Origin: DATGPD01 sp041398565
GTDB taxonomy: Bacteria; Planctomycetota; UBA1135; UBA2386
Assembly: GCA_041398565.1 (NCBI GenBank)
Contig: JAWKUN010000005.1
Coordinates: forward strand, 434,001 to 498,000
Direction of reading: 5' to 3'
Length of the DNA stretch: 64,000 nucleotides
Shown: one piece after another, positions 7,966 to 17,905 of the stretch
Position numbering within the stretch: position 1 is the first letter of the stretch
How the letters are laid out: each line of letters opens with the position of its first letter
The notes under the pieces: model-generated
Databases searched by the model: none
Seen by the model: only the letters and a program-made list of their open reading frames with translations
Told to the model about the DNA's origin: nothing
Translations under genes and position numbers: made by a program

Positions 7966-9785
7966 GGCAAGAACGTGATCGCGACCGACGGGCTGAACTT
8001 CTTCACCCGGAACGGGAAGGGGTCGCCCATCGTCACCCCGCCCGCATGCACGGTCAGGCCGGCCAGCGCCGGGATCGCCGGGATGAAGAGCTGTGCCACG
8101 ATCTGGCCGCTGCCCGGAAGGACGCCGATGCCGTTGGCGATCGGCGATCCGGGCTGCAGCGAGGCCAGGAACAGCGGGTCGCCGTTCAGAGGCACGGTAC
8201 GGTCGCATCCGAGCGGGATGCCCGGAGACGTACCGAGGGCGATGGCGACGAAGTACGCGTCGCCTCCATCGCCCGGACTCGTGTAGGTGAGCGACGTCAC
8301 CGTGCCCAGTCGGTCGCTGCCGGCCTTGGCGAGCGTCGGATCGACCCAGGTGGGAATCAGGCACACATCGAGGTCCTGCGGCTGGTCGTAGGCGCTCACG
8401 GTCACGCTTGTAGTGAACGGACGGTAGCCGCTGACGGTGAACGTCACCTGGTGGGTGCCGAGCGGCAGCCACAGCCCGTACACCCCGTCGCGCGCCCGGC
8501 TCACCGTCTTCTCTCCCATGTTGAACACGCTGGGCGTGAAGGTGATCGTGGTCTCCAGCGGGTCGCCGGACACGGCGCGCACGCGGCCGCGCAGCGCCGG
8601 CCGCCAGGTGGTGAGGGCCCGGCGCACACCCGGCCACACCCGCGTCGATTCCTCCGTCTGCGTGCTGCTGAAGGGCGGCTGGAACGAGGTCATGATCTCG
8701 GTGAGGAACGACAGTGTCCCCGACTCGACCCACTGCGCTTCGGGCGCCTCGCCCGCTGCCGACGGCGGCCGCGTCCCGTAGGCCATCGGACCGCGCAGGT
8801 CATCGACGTAGCGCTGGAGGAAGGTGCGCACGGTCGAACTCACCGTGGCGCACGTGCTGTAGGGAAACAGCACCTCCTGCCCCGAGCTGTGGAAGTCGAG
8901 GTAGATCATCGGGCGCACGGCACGGTGCAGGGCCATGAGCGTCTGGTTCTCGGGCTCGCTCAGCGGCGCCGGGCCGCGGTAGGTCTCCGAGCTGGTGCTG
9001 GTCGAGCCACCGCACGCCGAGCTCCACATCACCGGGTAGTTGCGGTTGTTGTCGACACCGAAGTTCGCCCCGCTGTTGCGCCGGTTCTTGCGCCAGTTGT
9101 TGTCGACGTTCCAGACGTGGTCGACGCCGTCCGGATTGATGCAAGGCACGAACCACAGCTCGTGGTCGTCGACCACCTGGCGGATCGCGGGATCGGAGGC
9201 GTACGTCTGCAGGATGCGGCGCATGGCGCCGATGACGATGTACGGTGAGTTGAGTTCGCGCGCGTGGTGTTGCGCCGCCAACACGATCGCCGGCTCGGGC
9301 TCGTCGCTGGCGACGTTGTCGCTGACCTTGAGCGCCCAGACGCTGTTGCCGTTGTGCGTGCGCGCCGCCCCGGGAAGCGTGGTCAGGTCGACGACCCGAG
9401 CCAGCGTCGGGTAGGTCGTCGCCAGGGTCGTCACCTCGGTGAGGATCTCGGCCGTCGTGAAGTAGTTGGCATCGGGCACCGACGGTCCTGCGGCGGCGAT
9501 GTCGCGGTAGGGTCGCCCGCGCCCCACGAGCGTCACGCCGGCTGGCGCGAGGCGCCGGAACGCCTCCAGCTCGTCGGGCATCACGATCACGTCGAGGTCG
9601 GCACCGGCGGCGTGCGTCGCGCAGTCACAGCCGAAGACGCGCTCGAGAGCCAGGCGGAGGCCGGGTGCCACCGGCGCCGGAACACGGAAGTGGAACGACG
9701 TCCCGGGATCGTCGGGACCAGGGGTCGGGACCTGCCCCGCCAGCGACGCGGCGAGGGACAGAACGAAGGCGATCGACTTTTGCAT
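7962..9785 (-). CDS. Secreted M14 zinc carboxypeptidase with regulatory and C-terminal anchor-like domains
   Basis: 607 residues from ATG 9785 with a signal peptide (MQKSIAFVLSLAASLAGQ). Carboxypeptidase M14 domain at ~105-400: zinc ligands His174 and Glu177 in HHARE, NPDG at 217-220, NNRNY with Arg248, third zinc ligand His299 in YLDFHSS and catalytic Glu363 in LTEI. Next is a beta-sandwich like carboxypeptidase regulatory domains (~405-490). The last ~95 residues carry the C-terminal module shared with other secreted proteins here (LGTSPGIPLGC .. PLFLAS .. FIPAIPALAGLTV). It likely trims peptides outside the cytoplasm. The next gene starts inside its stop codon. Confidence 0.92.
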   Translation of the reverse strand: MQKSIAFVLSLAASLAGQVPTPGPDDPGTSFHFRVPAPVAPGLRLALERVFGCDCATHAAGADLDVIVMPDELEAFRRLAPAGVTLVGRGRPYRDIAAAGPSVPDANYFTTAEILTEVTTLATTYPTLARVVDLTTLPGAARTHNGNSVWALKVSDNVASDEPEPAIVLAAQHHARELNSPYIVIGAMRRILQTYASDPAIRQVVDDHELWFVPCINPDGVDHVWNVDNNWRKNRRNSGANFGVDNNRNYPVMWSSACGGSTSTSSETYRGPAPLSEPENQTLMALHRAVRPMIYLDFHSSGQEVLFPYSTCATVSSTVRTFLQRYVDDLRGPMAYGTRPPSAAGEAPEAQWVESGTLSFLTEIMTSFQPPFSSTQTEESTRVWPGVRRALTTWRPALRGRVRAVSGDPLETTITFTPSVFNMGEKTVSRARDGVYGLWLPLGTHQVTFTVSGYRPFTTSVTVSAYDQPQDLDVCLIPTWVDPTLAKAGSDRLGTVTSLTYTSPGDGGDAYFVAIALGTSPGIPLGCDRTVPLNGDPLFLASLQPGSPIANGIGVLPGSGQIVAQLFIPAIPALAGLTVHAGGVTMGDPFPFRVKKFSPSVAITFLP

Positions 9786-10018
9786 GGCGCGAGGTGGCGG
9801 AGGGACCCGAGAGAACCGGATGCCAATGTTCGAGGATGCCGGGGCACAGGGAAAGGGCCCGGCAGCATCGAATCGGCGCCGGATCCGCCGCGCCACACGA
9901 GGCCCGGGTCGAGACCGGCGCGCGACCGACCAGCTTGGCGGCGCGGCGGAGCGGAAGCGTCACCGACGTCGGCCCTTGATGGTTGGCAAGGCGCGATCGC
10001 GACGGACAATCCGCCGCG
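9786..10018. other. Divergent intergenic region between the M14 peptidase and murJ
   Basis: 233 bp holding the 5' ends of two divergent genes. No convincing -35/-10 pair or hairpin was seen. An in-frame TTG at 9983 could extend murJ by 12 residues. Confidence 0.5.
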
Positions 10019-11596
10019 GTGAGCACCCTGCGCGCGGCGTCGGCGATCTCGGTCGTGACGCTGGTCTCCCGGATCCTCGGCTTGGTCCGGGACACCATGA
10101 TGACCCATCTGCTCGGCACCAGTTGGGCGATGGGGGCGTTCACGCGCGCGTGGGCGATCCCCAACCTGCTGCGCCGCTTGTTCGGCGAGGGGGCCCTGTC
10201 GGCGGCGTTGGTGCCGGCGTTCGCGCGCGCGCGCACGCGCTGCGACGCGGAGGCGAAGGACCTGCTCGCCGGCGTGACCGGGGCTCTGGGACTCGGGCTG
10301 ACCTTGTTGACGGTCCTGGTCACCGTCACCTGCCTGCTGCTGCCGCCGGACAGCGTCGGGCTCGACCCGAACGCGGCCGGAGTGCCTCGCCACGAGAGCG
10401 GTCGGCTGCTGCTCGACCTGACCCTCGTCCTCTTCCCCTACGTGATCCCCATCTGCCTGGCCGCCACCTACGCCGGCGTCCAGAACGCACTCGGTCAGTT
10501 CGCGCTGCCGGCCGCGTCTCCCGTCTTGCTGAACGTCCTGTGGATCGGCGGCATCGTGGCCGCGGGACATCTCGGGCTCAGCGACGGTCGCTCTGTCACC
10601 ATGTTCGTGGCGGCGATGCTCCTGGTCGGTGGCTTCGCCCAGCTGGCCCTCGGAGTGGTGCCCCTGGCCCGCCGAGGATTCCTGCCCCGACCGCGCCTGC
10701 CGCGACGGGGCGACGCCAGCGCTGCCGTGTTCGGCGCCATGGCACCCACCATGCTCGGCCTGTCGGTGGCACAGCTGTCGATCCTCGTCAGCCAGAACCT
10801 GGCCGAGTACCTCACCGGCCCGGGAAGCAGCACCCACATCTACCTGGCCAACCGTTTGCTGCTGTTTCCCCACGCGCTGACGGCGCTGGCGGCGGCGACC
10901 GCGGTGTTCCCGACCCTGTCGCTGCTCGCCGCCCAGGGCGACCTGGCCGGCGTGAAGCGCAAGCTCGACGTCGCCGTGCACGGGACGTTGATCCTGGCGT
11001 TCCCTGCGGCGCTCGGGTTGTGGGCGCTGAGCGACGAACTGGTGTCGGTCGCCTTCGTGCACGGCAGCTACACCGAGGCGGACGCGCAGCGCACGGCCCT
11101 GGCGACCGGCTATCTCGTCGCCGGCCTGCCCTTCCTGTCGGTCGCGCAGCTCTACGCCCGCGCCCTCTACGCGCTCGCCGACACGCGCACACCGGCCATC
11201 GCGTCCGTCGTGCTGCTGGCGGTCAACGTCGTCGCCAATCTCGTCTTCGTGCTCGGCTTCCGCATGGGCACCGAAGGCCTGACCCTGGCGACCTCGCTGT
11301 GTTCGCTGCTCAACGCGGTGTGGCTGCGCGCGCGTCTCCGGACGATGCTGCCGTCGGGACGCCCGAGCGTCGGCCCCATGCTGCGCATCGTCGTGGCCAG
11401 CGCCGGCATGACCGTAGCCGTGGCGGGGAGCACCCACCTGGTGCCGGCCGCCGGCCGGGTGGCGCGCGCCGTATGGCACCTGATGCTGCCGGTGACCATC
11501 GGCATCGCCACCTATGCCCTTCTCCACGTCGCTTGCGGTGGCCGAGAACTGCTCGACCTCGTGGGCCGTCGGCTACGACGTTCTGCGCGCCGGTGA
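10019..11596 (+). CDS. murJ: Lipid II flippase MurJ (MviN family)
   Basis: 525 residues from GTG 10019; TTG 9983 is an alternative. It starts with the family pattern AASAISVVTLVSRILGLVRD and continues with about 14 hydrophobic segments, including NLLRRLFGEGALSAALVPAF and the conserved internal stretch LSVAQLSILVSQNLAEYL. Length fits MurJ (~510-530). It moves lipid-linked peptidoglycan precursor across the inner membrane, which implies the organism makes peptidoglycan. It is 67 bp upstream of pyruvate carboxylase, with no functional link known. Confidence 0.95.
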   Translation: MSTLRAASAISVVTLVSRILGLVRDTMMTHLLGTSWAMGAFTRAWAIPNLLRRLFGEGALSAALVPAFARARTRCDAEAKDLLAGVTGALGLGLTLLTVLVTVTCLLLPPDSVGLDPNAAGVPRHESGRLLLDLTLVLFPYVIPICLAATYAGVQNALGQFALPAASPVLLNVLWIGGIVAAGHLGLSDGRSVTMFVAAMLLVGGFAQLALGVVPLARRGFLPRPRLPRRGDASAAVFGAMAPTMLGLSVAQLSILVSQNLAEYLTGPGSSTHIYLANRLLLFPHALTALAAATAVFPTLSLLAAQGDLAGVKRKLDVAVHGTLILAFPAALGLWALSDELVSVAFVHGSYTEADAQRTALATGYLVAGLPFLSVAQLYARALYALADTRTPAIASVVLLAVNVVANLVFVLGFRMGTEGLTLATSLCSLLNAVWLRARLRTMLPSGRPSVGPMLRIVVASAGMTVAVAGSTHLVPAAGRVARAVWHLMLPVTIGIATYALLHVACGGRELLDLVGRRLRRSARR

Positions 11597-11663
11597 CCAC
11601 GGGTGACCGCGCCACGGTTGCGTGCATTCGCCACCTCTGCCGATAAAACGAGGAAGCCCTCGC

Positions 11664-14600
11664 ATGGAAACCGCTCGCTTCCGCAAGATCCTGTGCGCCA
11701 ATCGCGGCGAGATCGCGATCCGCGTCTTCCGCGCCTGCTCCGAGCTCGGCATCAAGACCGTCGCGATCTTCAGTGAAGAGGATCGCAACCAACAGCATCG
11801 GTACAAGGCCGACGAGGCCTACCTCGTCGGCAAGAACCGCAGCCCGATCGAGGCCTACCTCGGCGTCGAGGAGATCCTCGAGGTAGCCGCGCGAGCCAAC
11901 GTGAGCGCCATCCACCCGGGCTACGGCTTCTTGTCGGAGAATGCCGAGTTCGCTGCCGCGTGCGCCGCGCACGGCATCACCTTCATCGGCCCTCCGCCGA
12001 ACGCCATGCGCACGCTGGGCGACAAGGTGCTCGCGCGCGAGCTCGCGCAGCGCGCCGGCGTCCGCACGGTGCCCGGATTGAACGTCGACATCGCCAACGC
12101 CGAGGGACACGAAGCGGCACGGCAGTTCTTCCGCGAACACGCTCCGGTCATCATCAAGGCCGCGCACGGCGGTGGCGGCCGCGGGATGCGCATGGTGCGG
12201 AGCGAGGCCGACCTCGACGAGGCCATCGCGGCCGCCAGCCGCGAGGCGAAGGCCGCCTTCGGCAGCGGCTTCGTCTTCCTGGAGAAGCTGCTGGAGCGCG
12301 TGCGCCACATCGAGGTGCAGGTCCTCGGCGACATCGCCGGCAACCTCGTCCACGTGCACGAACGTGACTGCTCCGTGCAGCGGCGCCACCAGAAGGTCAT
12401 CGAGATCGCTCCGGCACCCAATCTGCCCGACCACGTGCGCCGCCGCCTGCACGACGACGCACTGAAGCTGGCGCGGGCCGCCAACTACGTCAACGCCGGC
12501 ACCGTCGAGTTCCTGGTCGCCGGCGACGTGCACTACTTCATCGAGGTCAACCCACGCCTGCAGGTGGAGCACACGGTGACCGAGGAGGTCACCGGCATCG
12601 ACCTCGTGCAGGCCCAGATCCGCATCGCCGAAGGCCATCTGCTGGCGTCGGAGGACATCCGCATCTGGAGTCAGTCGGACGTGCGGCCGCAGGGCTTCGC
12701 CATCCAGTGTCGCGTCACCACCGAGGATCCGGGCAATCACTTCATGCCCGACACCGGCACGATCCTGGCCTACCGTGCCGCGGCCGGCTTCGGCATACGC
12801 CTCGACTCGAGCAACGGCTACGCCGGAGCCGTGGTGTCGCCGCACTACGACTCGCTGCTGGTCAAGGTGACCGCACGGGCGCGCACTTTTCGCGAAGCGG
12901 CAGCCAAGAACCTGCGCGCTCTCACCGAGTTCCGAATCCGCGGCGTGAAGACCAACCTGCAGTTCCTGGAGAACGTCCTGCAGCACGACACGTTCCTCAA
13001 CGGCAGCACCTACACGCGCTTCATCGACGACACGCCGGAACTGTTCGAGCTGACGCCGCGGCGCGACCGCGCGACCAAGCTGCTGCTCTACCTCGCCGAA
13101 GTCATCGTCAACGGCCATCCGACGATCAAGGCCCCGGCGCGTCTGGCCCCCAGCAAGCTGCTGCCGCCGCCGGTCCCGACGGTCGACGAGGCGCCGGCTC
13201 CCGACGGCACGGCACAGGTCTTGGCCGAACAGGGTCCCGAAGGCCTGGCGCGCTGGGTCCTCGGCCAGGACCGACCGCTGCTGACCGACACCACCATGCG
13301 CGATGCGCACCAGAGCCTTCTGGCCACGCGCGTGCGCACCTACGACATCCTGAAGATCGCCGGCGCCACAGCCCGCCTGGCGCCGCAGCTGTTCTCGCTG
13401 GAGACCTGGGGCGGTGCCACGTTCGACGTCGCCTACCGCTTCCTCAACGAGGACCCGTGGGAACGACTGCGCTTGCTGAAGCAGGCCGTGCCGAACGTGC
13501 TGCAGCAGATGCTGCTGCGCGGCGCCAACGCCGTCGGCTACACCAGCTACCCCGACAACGTCGTCGAGGCGTTCATCGACGAGGCGGCCACCGCCGGCAT
13601 CGATGTCTTCCGCGTGTTCGACAGCCTGAACGACCTCGACAACATGCGCTTCGCGGTCGAGCGCGTGCGCAAGACCGGCAAGGTGGCCGAGGTCGCGATC
13701 TGCTACACGGGCGACGTCGCCAACCCGGCGCGCAAGAAGTACGACCTCGAGTACTACGTCGACCTCGCCCGACGCATCGAGGACATGGGCGCGCACTTCT
13801 TGTGCATCAAGGACATGGCAGGCCTGATCCGCCCGAAGGCCGCCAAGCAGCTCATCGGTCGCCTGCGAGAGGTGACGCGCCTCCCCATCCACCTGCACAC
13901 GCACGACACCAGCGGCAACGGCGTGGCGACGCTGATCGAGGCGATCCGAGCCGGCGTCCACATCGTCGACGTGGCGCTGGCGCCGATGGCAGGCTTGACC
14001 AGCCAGCCCAGCATGAATGCGCTGGTGGCGGCGCTGCACGGCACGACGAACGACACCGGCATGCGCAACAAGCCGCTGCAATCGCTTTGCGACTACTGGG
14101 AGTCGGTGCGCGAGTACTACGCGCCGTTCGAGTGCGGTCTCAAGAGCAGCACGTCGGAGATCTACTTCCACGAGATCCCCGGTGGGCAGTACAGCAACCT
14201 CCGGCCGCAGGTGGCAGAGCTCGGCCTGCTGAGCCGGTGGAACGACGTGAAGCTGGCTTTCGCCGTGGTCAACCAGGTCGTCGGCGACATCCCCAAGGTG
14301 ACACCGAGCAGCAAGATGGTCGGTGACTTCGCGACGTTCCTGGTGCAGAACGGCCTGCTCGAAGTCGGCGACACCTTGGAGGACAGCACGACCAAGACGC
14401 GGGCCAGAGTCCTGGCAGAGGCCGCCCGCCTCGACTTCCCGCAGAGCGTGGTGACCTACTTCCAAGGGAGCCTCGGTCGCCCCAAGGGAGGCTTTCCGAA
14501 GGACCTGCAGGACGCCGTGTTGCGCGGGCTGCCGGTGGTCGAAGGACGGCCGGGCGAGGCCATGGAGCCGCTCGATCTCGACAAGCTGCAGGCCGACCTC

Positions 14601-15155
14601 GGCACCAAGTGGAATCGCAAGCTCAGCCGCCGTGACGCGTTGAGCGCCGCGCTCTACCCGCGCGTGATGAACGACTACTTCGATTTCTTCCGTCGTCACG
14701 CCAACGTGTCGATCCTCGACACGCCGCACTACTTCTACGGCATGGAGCCGGAGGAGGAGATCTGGGTCGAGCTGGAGGCAGGCAAGACCCTGGTCATCCG
14801 TCTGCAGGCGGTGAGCGACGCGTTCGAGGACGGCACCCGCACGGTGTACTTCGAACTCAATGGCCAGGGCCGCCACGTGAGTGTCGTCGACCGGTCGTTG
14901 GCCGACCCGGAAGCCACGGCGCGGCGCGCCGACCGCGCCGACCCCAACCACATCGGCGCCAGCATGCCGGGCAAGGTGATCGCCGTGAACTGCGTCGCGG
15001 GCCAGGAGGTCAACGAGGGCGCACCGCTCCTCACGCTCGAGGCCATGAAGATGGAGACCGTCGTGCGCGCGCCGCGGGCGGCCAAAGTCGCCGAGGTCGT
15101 GTGCAAGCTGCGCGACGCCGTCCAAGCCGACGACCTCCTCATCGTCCTGAAGTAA
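11664..15155 (+). CDS. pyc: Pyruvate carboxylase
   Basis: 1,163 residues from ATG 11664, with AGGA 10-13 nt upstream. Order of domains: biotin carboxylase (1-~460; ATP-grasp glycine loop HGGGGRGMR at ~167, EVNPRLQVEHTVTEEVTG at ~293), carboxyltransferase TIM barrel (from LLTDTTMRDAHQSLL at ~537), allosteric linker, and biotin carrier domain with biotinylation site AMKMET (Lys1129). This is the single-chain form, of usual length. It carboxylates pyruvate to oxaloacetate using bicarbonate and ATP, feeding the citrate cycle (citrate synthase is at 44-45 kb). The stop codon lies inside a palindromic terminator. Confidence 0.98.
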   Translation: METARFRKILCANRGEIAIRVFRACSELGIKTVAIFSEEDRNQQHRYKADEAYLVGKNRSPIEAYLGVEEILEVAARANVSAIHPGYGFLSENAEFAAACAAHGITFIGPPPNAMRTLGDKVLARELAQRAGVRTVPGLNVDIANAEGHEAARQFFREHAPVIIKAAHGGGGRGMRMVRSEADLDEAIAAASREAKAAFGSGFVFLEKLLERVRHIEVQVLGDIAGNLVHVHERDCSVQRRHQKVIEIAPAPNLPDHVRRRLHDDALKLARAANYVNAGTVEFLVAGDVHYFIEVNPRLQVEHTVTEEVTGIDLVQAQIRIAEGHLLASEDIRIWSQSDVRPQGFAIQCRVTTEDPGNHFMPDTGTILAYRAAAGFGIRLDSSNGYAGAVVSPHYDSLLVKVTARARTFREAAAKNLRALTEFRIRGVKTNLQFLENVLQHDTFLNGSTYTRFIDDTPELFELTPRRDRATKLLLYLAEVIVNGHPTIKAPARLAPSKLLPPPVPTVDEAPAPDGTAQVLAEQGPEGLARWVLGQDRPLLTDTTMRDAHQSLLATRVRTYDILKIAGATARLAPQLFSLETWGGATFDVAYRFLNEDPWERLRLLKQAVPNVLQQMLLRGANAVGYTSYPDNVVEAFIDEAATAGIDVFRVFDSLNDLDNMRFAVERVRKTGKVAEVAICYTGDVANPARKKYDLEYYVDLARRIEDMGAHFLCIKDMAGLIRPKAAKQLIGRLREVTRLPIHLHTHDTSGNGVATLIEAIRAGVHIVDVALAPMAGLTSQPSMNALVAALHGTTNDTGMRNKPLQSLCDYWESVREYYAPFECGLKSSTSEIYFHEIPGGQYSNLRPQVAELGLLSRWNDVKLAFAVVNQVVGDIPKVTPSSKMVGDFATFLVQNGLLEVGDTLEDSTTKTRARVLAEAARLDFPQSVVTYFQGSLGRPKGGFPKDLQDAVLRGLPVVEGRPGEAMEPLDLDKLQADLGTKWNRKLSRRDALSAALYPRVMNDYFDFFRRHANVSILDTPHYFYGMEPEEEIWVELEAGKTLVIRLQAVSDAFEDGTRTVYFELNGQGRHVSVVDRSLADPEATARRADRADPNHIGASMPGKVIAVNCVAGQEVNEGAPLLTLEAMKMETVVRAPRAAKVAEVVCKLRDAVQADDLLIVLK

Positions 15156-15187
15156 CAGAGAGGAGCCTGGCTCCACTCTGTTACTTC
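15149..15187. terminator. Bidirectional palindromic terminator between pyc and the aminotransferase gene
   Basis: A 39-bp near-perfect palindrome: gaagtaacagag (15149-15160), inner ggagcc (15162-15167), ggctcc (15169-15174), ctctgttacttc (15176-15187). It contains the TAA of pyc and ends one base before the stop of the convergent aminotransferase gene. Position and symmetry suggest termination in both directions. Confidence 0.65.
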
Positions 15188-15188
15188 G

Positions 15189-16367
15189 CTACGGGAGATT
15201 GCGTAGGCGGCGGCAGGCCTCGGCGAGCACCGGGGGGCGCACGGCGAAGTTGAAGCGGATGGTGCGGACGCCGCGCGGATCCTCGTGGAACACGTGGCCT
15301 GGCACGCCGTTGATGCGCACGCGTTCGATCATCTCGAGCACCGCAGCGTGCGGATCCTTGTCGCCGAACACCCGGGTGTAGTCGGCCATGACGTAGTAGG
15401 CACCCTCGGGGGTGACGAACGTGAACCCGGCGTCGCGCAGCGCGGCGCAGAACTCGTCGCGCTTGCGCTCGTAGGTGGAACACAAGTCGCTGTAGAAGGT
15501 GTCCGGTAGCTCGGCCAGAGCGCGGGCCACGCCACGCTGCATCGGTCGGGCGGCACACACGTTCATCTGATCGAAAACGACACCGACGGCGTCGACGATC
15601 GCTGACGGCCCGGCCAAGTAGCCGATGCGCCAGCCGGTGATCGAGTAGGTCTTGCTGTAGCCACCGATGGTCAGCGTACGCTGGCGCAAACTCGGGATCG
15701 TGCCCGGCGACACGTGCTCACGCCCGTCGAACACCATGTACTCGTACACCTCGTCGGTGAGCAACACGATGTCGGTGCCGTCGAGGAGCGCACCGAGCTG
15801 CTCCAGTTCGTCGCGCCGCCACACCATGCCACTGGGGTTGGCCGGCGTGTTGACGACCACGGCACGCGTCTTGGCCCCGAGCGCTCGTCGCAAGGACGCG
15901 AAGTCGGGCCGGTAGTCCGCGCCCAGCCGCACGCTCACCGGCCGGACGCCCATCAGCTGCAGCGACGCCCGGTGGTAGGGATAGAAGGGCTCGAAGAGAA
16001 CCACCTCGTCGCCCGCATCGAACAAGGTCATCCCGGCGGCAAAGAACGCCCCGGACGATCCGGCGGTGATCGCCACGTCATCGGCCTGCACGTCGAGCCC
16101 GTTGTAGCGCCGCAGCCGCTCCGCCACGCCGGCCCGCAACTCCGGCAGACCGGCGTAGGGTGTGTAGAGCTGGCGGTCCGTCTTGCCGGCCACGGAATCG
16201 AGCGCGCCGGCGATCAAGGGGGGCGGTTGGTCGAGATCGCACACCCCTTGGCCGAGGTTGATCCCACCCTCGACCTTGTTGATCACGTCGGTGAGCGAGC
16301 GCAGCAGGTTGCCGCGCTCGAGGTGGGCGCGGCGCTGCGCCAGGCGACCGAACGGTTCGTGCGGCAT
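15189..16367 (-). CDS. Class I PLP-dependent aminotransferase
   Basis: 392 residues from ATG 16367. Fold-type I motifs: substrate loop near INLGQGVCDL (36-45), TAGSSGAFFA at 101-110, NTPANPSG with Asn177, Asp205 (cofactor N1) in LLTDEVYEY, PLP Lys239 in GGYSKTYSITGWRIGY and Arg247 for the substrate carboxylate. It resembles the aspartate/methionine/kynurenine-glutamine transaminase subgroup (AAT-I), so donor specificity is open. It is the last gene of a five-gene minus-strand operon, 13 bp after the aldehyde dehydrogenase gene. Confidence 0.92.
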   Translation of the reverse strand: MPHEPFGRLAQRRAHLERGNLLRSLTDVINKVEGGINLGQGVCDLDQPPPLIAGALDSVAGKTDRQLYTPYAGLPELRAGVAERLRRYNGLDVQADDVAITAGSSGAFFAAGMTLFDAGDEVVLFEPFYPYHRASLQLMGVRPVSVRLGADYRPDFASLRRALGAKTRAVVVNTPANPSGMVWRRDELEQLGALLDGTDIVLLTDEVYEYMVFDGREHVSPGTIPSLRQRTLTIGGYSKTYSITGWRIGYLAGPSAIVDAVGVVFDQMNVCAARPMQRGVARALAELPDTFYSDLCSTYERKRDEFCAALRDAGFTFVTPEGAYYVMADYTRVFGDKDPHAAVLEMIERVRINGVPGHVFHEDPRGVRTIRFNFAVRPPVLAEACRRLRNLP

Positions 16368-16380
16368 GGGGGCGTCTACG

Positions 16381-17895
16381 TTAGCGCAGCAGCTCCGGCA
16401 GGCGATGCGGGCGCACGTGGTCGTAGCAGGTCAGCTTGGCGAAGCGCCTGATGGCCGCCGGAAAGCCGACCCCCGTGAACCCCGGGTGCCCGGTCGCCGG
16501 GTAGGGCCCACCGTGATTCATGGCCGGACTCACCGCCACTCCGGTGGGCATCTTGTCGTTCATCAGCCTGCCGACCCTCTCGCGCAGGATCGGCTCGAGA
16601 CGCCGGTAGGCCGCCTCGTCGGCGTCGTCCGTGCCGCTGTAGATCGCGCCACACAGGTTGCCGTGCAGGCTCTCGGCGACGAGTAGCATCTCGTCGAGAT
16701 CCTCGACCACCACGAACAGCGACGTGCTGCCGAAGGCCTCGGTCTGCAACGCATCGCTCGCGGCGAGGAACTCGGAGCCACGCACCCGCAGGACGGTGTT
16801 CTGGAAACGACACGCCGGCCCCGGCTCGCGTTCTCCGCCAGCCACCACCTGGGCGCCTGCCGACCGCAGCGTCGCGACCGCGCTCTCGAGCTGCGTCACG
16901 CCGCCGGCGCCCAGCAGGGTGCCGGCGGGTGCGGCCCGCAAGCGCGCCGTCACCGCCGCCAGCAGCGCATCGGCTGCGTCTCCGGCCAAAGCGATCACAA
17001 GCCCCGGGTTCGTGCACATCTGCCCCGCAGCGAGGAGGCTCGACGCAGCAAAGTCGTCGGCGAACTGATCGACGCCACCGCGCAGCGCGCCAGGCAGCAC
17101 GAACACCGGGTTGATGCTCGACATCTCGAGGTAGGCCGGTTTGCCGGCCGCGTCGGCGGCGGCCTTGATCCGCAACCCGCTCGCGCGCGAACCGGTGAAA
17201 CCCACGGCCGAGACACCCGGGTGCGCCACCAACCACAGACCGTCGTCGGACGAGCAGTGGAAGAACATCTGCACCAGCGCCGGCGGTAGGTCACCGCACG
17301 CAGTGAGCGCCCGCTCGATACAGCGAGCCAGCAGGAGCGTCGTACCGGGATGCCCTGGGTGCGCCTTGCCGATCACGGGGTTGCCAGCGGCGATCGCACT
17401 GGCGAAGTCACCGCCGCACATGCTGTTGAATGCCAGCGGGAAGTTGGAGGGCCCGATGACCAGCACCGGCCCGCCGAGCGCGAAGTACGCCGAACGCAGG
17501 TCGTTCTGCGGATCCATGGTCGGCAGCGCCCAGCCGCCGTCGCGCACGGCCGCGGCAGCTTGGCGCAGCTGCCCCAGGGTTCGCGCCATCTCCACCTCGC
17601 GCAGGCGCGGCTTCAGCGCCAGCCCGGTCTCCCCGGCGGCGCGGGCGGCGATGGCATCCGCATCTGCCTCGATCTCGATGGCACAGCGCTCGAGGAAGTC
17701 GGCTCGCCGCGCCGGCACCACCGAGCGCAGAGCCGCCGCCGCCGCCTTGCCCGCCGTCACCATCGCCTCGAGTTCGCGGCGCGGCGACACCGGGTAGCGC
17801 CCCGGCAACAGCTCGCCACTGCGGGGATCGCGCGCTTCGAGGACCTCTTGCCCCAGGGACGCCAGGAAGCGCCCCGCGCAGAAGATCGGTTCCAT
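16381..17895 (-). CDS. NADP-type aldehyde dehydrogenase (ketoglutarate-semialdehyde dehydrogenase-like)
   Basis: 504 residues from ATG 17895, 10 bp after the upstream protease gene. ALDH core is present: GPSNFPLAFN at 148-157 (Asn151), Lys177 in VIGKAHPGHP, GFTGSRASG at 232-240, general-base Glu257 in YLEMSSINPVF and nucleophile Cys294 in AGQMCTNPG. The EMSSINPVF variant of the usual ELGGKNP is typical of the NADP-dependent subgroup that includes alpha-ketoglutaric semialdehyde dehydrogenase. Likely reaction: oxidation of a dicarboxylic semialdehyde in sugar-acid or hydroxyproline breakdown. No other gene of that pathway is in the window. Confidence 0.9.
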   Translation of the reverse strand: MEPIFCAGRFLASLGQEVLEARDPRSGELLPGRYPVSPRRELEAMVTAGKAAAAALRSVVPARRADFLERCAIEIEADADAIAARAAGETGLALKPRLREVEMARTLGQLRQAAAAVRDGGWALPTMDPQNDLRSAYFALGGPVLVIGPSNFPLAFNSMCGGDFASAIAAGNPVIGKAHPGHPGTTLLLARCIERALTACGDLPPALVQMFFHCSSDDGLWLVAHPGVSAVGFTGSRASGLRIKAAADAAGKPAYLEMSSINPVFVLPGALRGGVDQFADDFAASSLLAAGQMCTNPGLVIALAGDAADALLAAVTARLRAAPAGTLLGAGGVTQLESAVATLRSAGAQVVAGGEREPGPACRFQNTVLRVRGSEFLAASDALQTEAFGSTSLFVVVEDLDEMLLVAESLHGNLCGAIYSGTDDADEAAYRRLEPILRERVGRLMNDKMPTGVAVSPAMNHGGPYPATGHPGFTGVGFPAAIRRFAKLTCYDHVRPHRLPELLR

Positions 17896-17905
17896 CCGCA
17901 CGAGC

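Noticed and set aside
11310..15176. 1,288-codon open frame antisense to pyruvate carboxylase
   Set aside because: Long antisense frames are common in very GC-rich genes. The protein is His/Asp/Arg-rich without a fold-like pattern, while the plus-strand product is a full pyruvate carboxylase.
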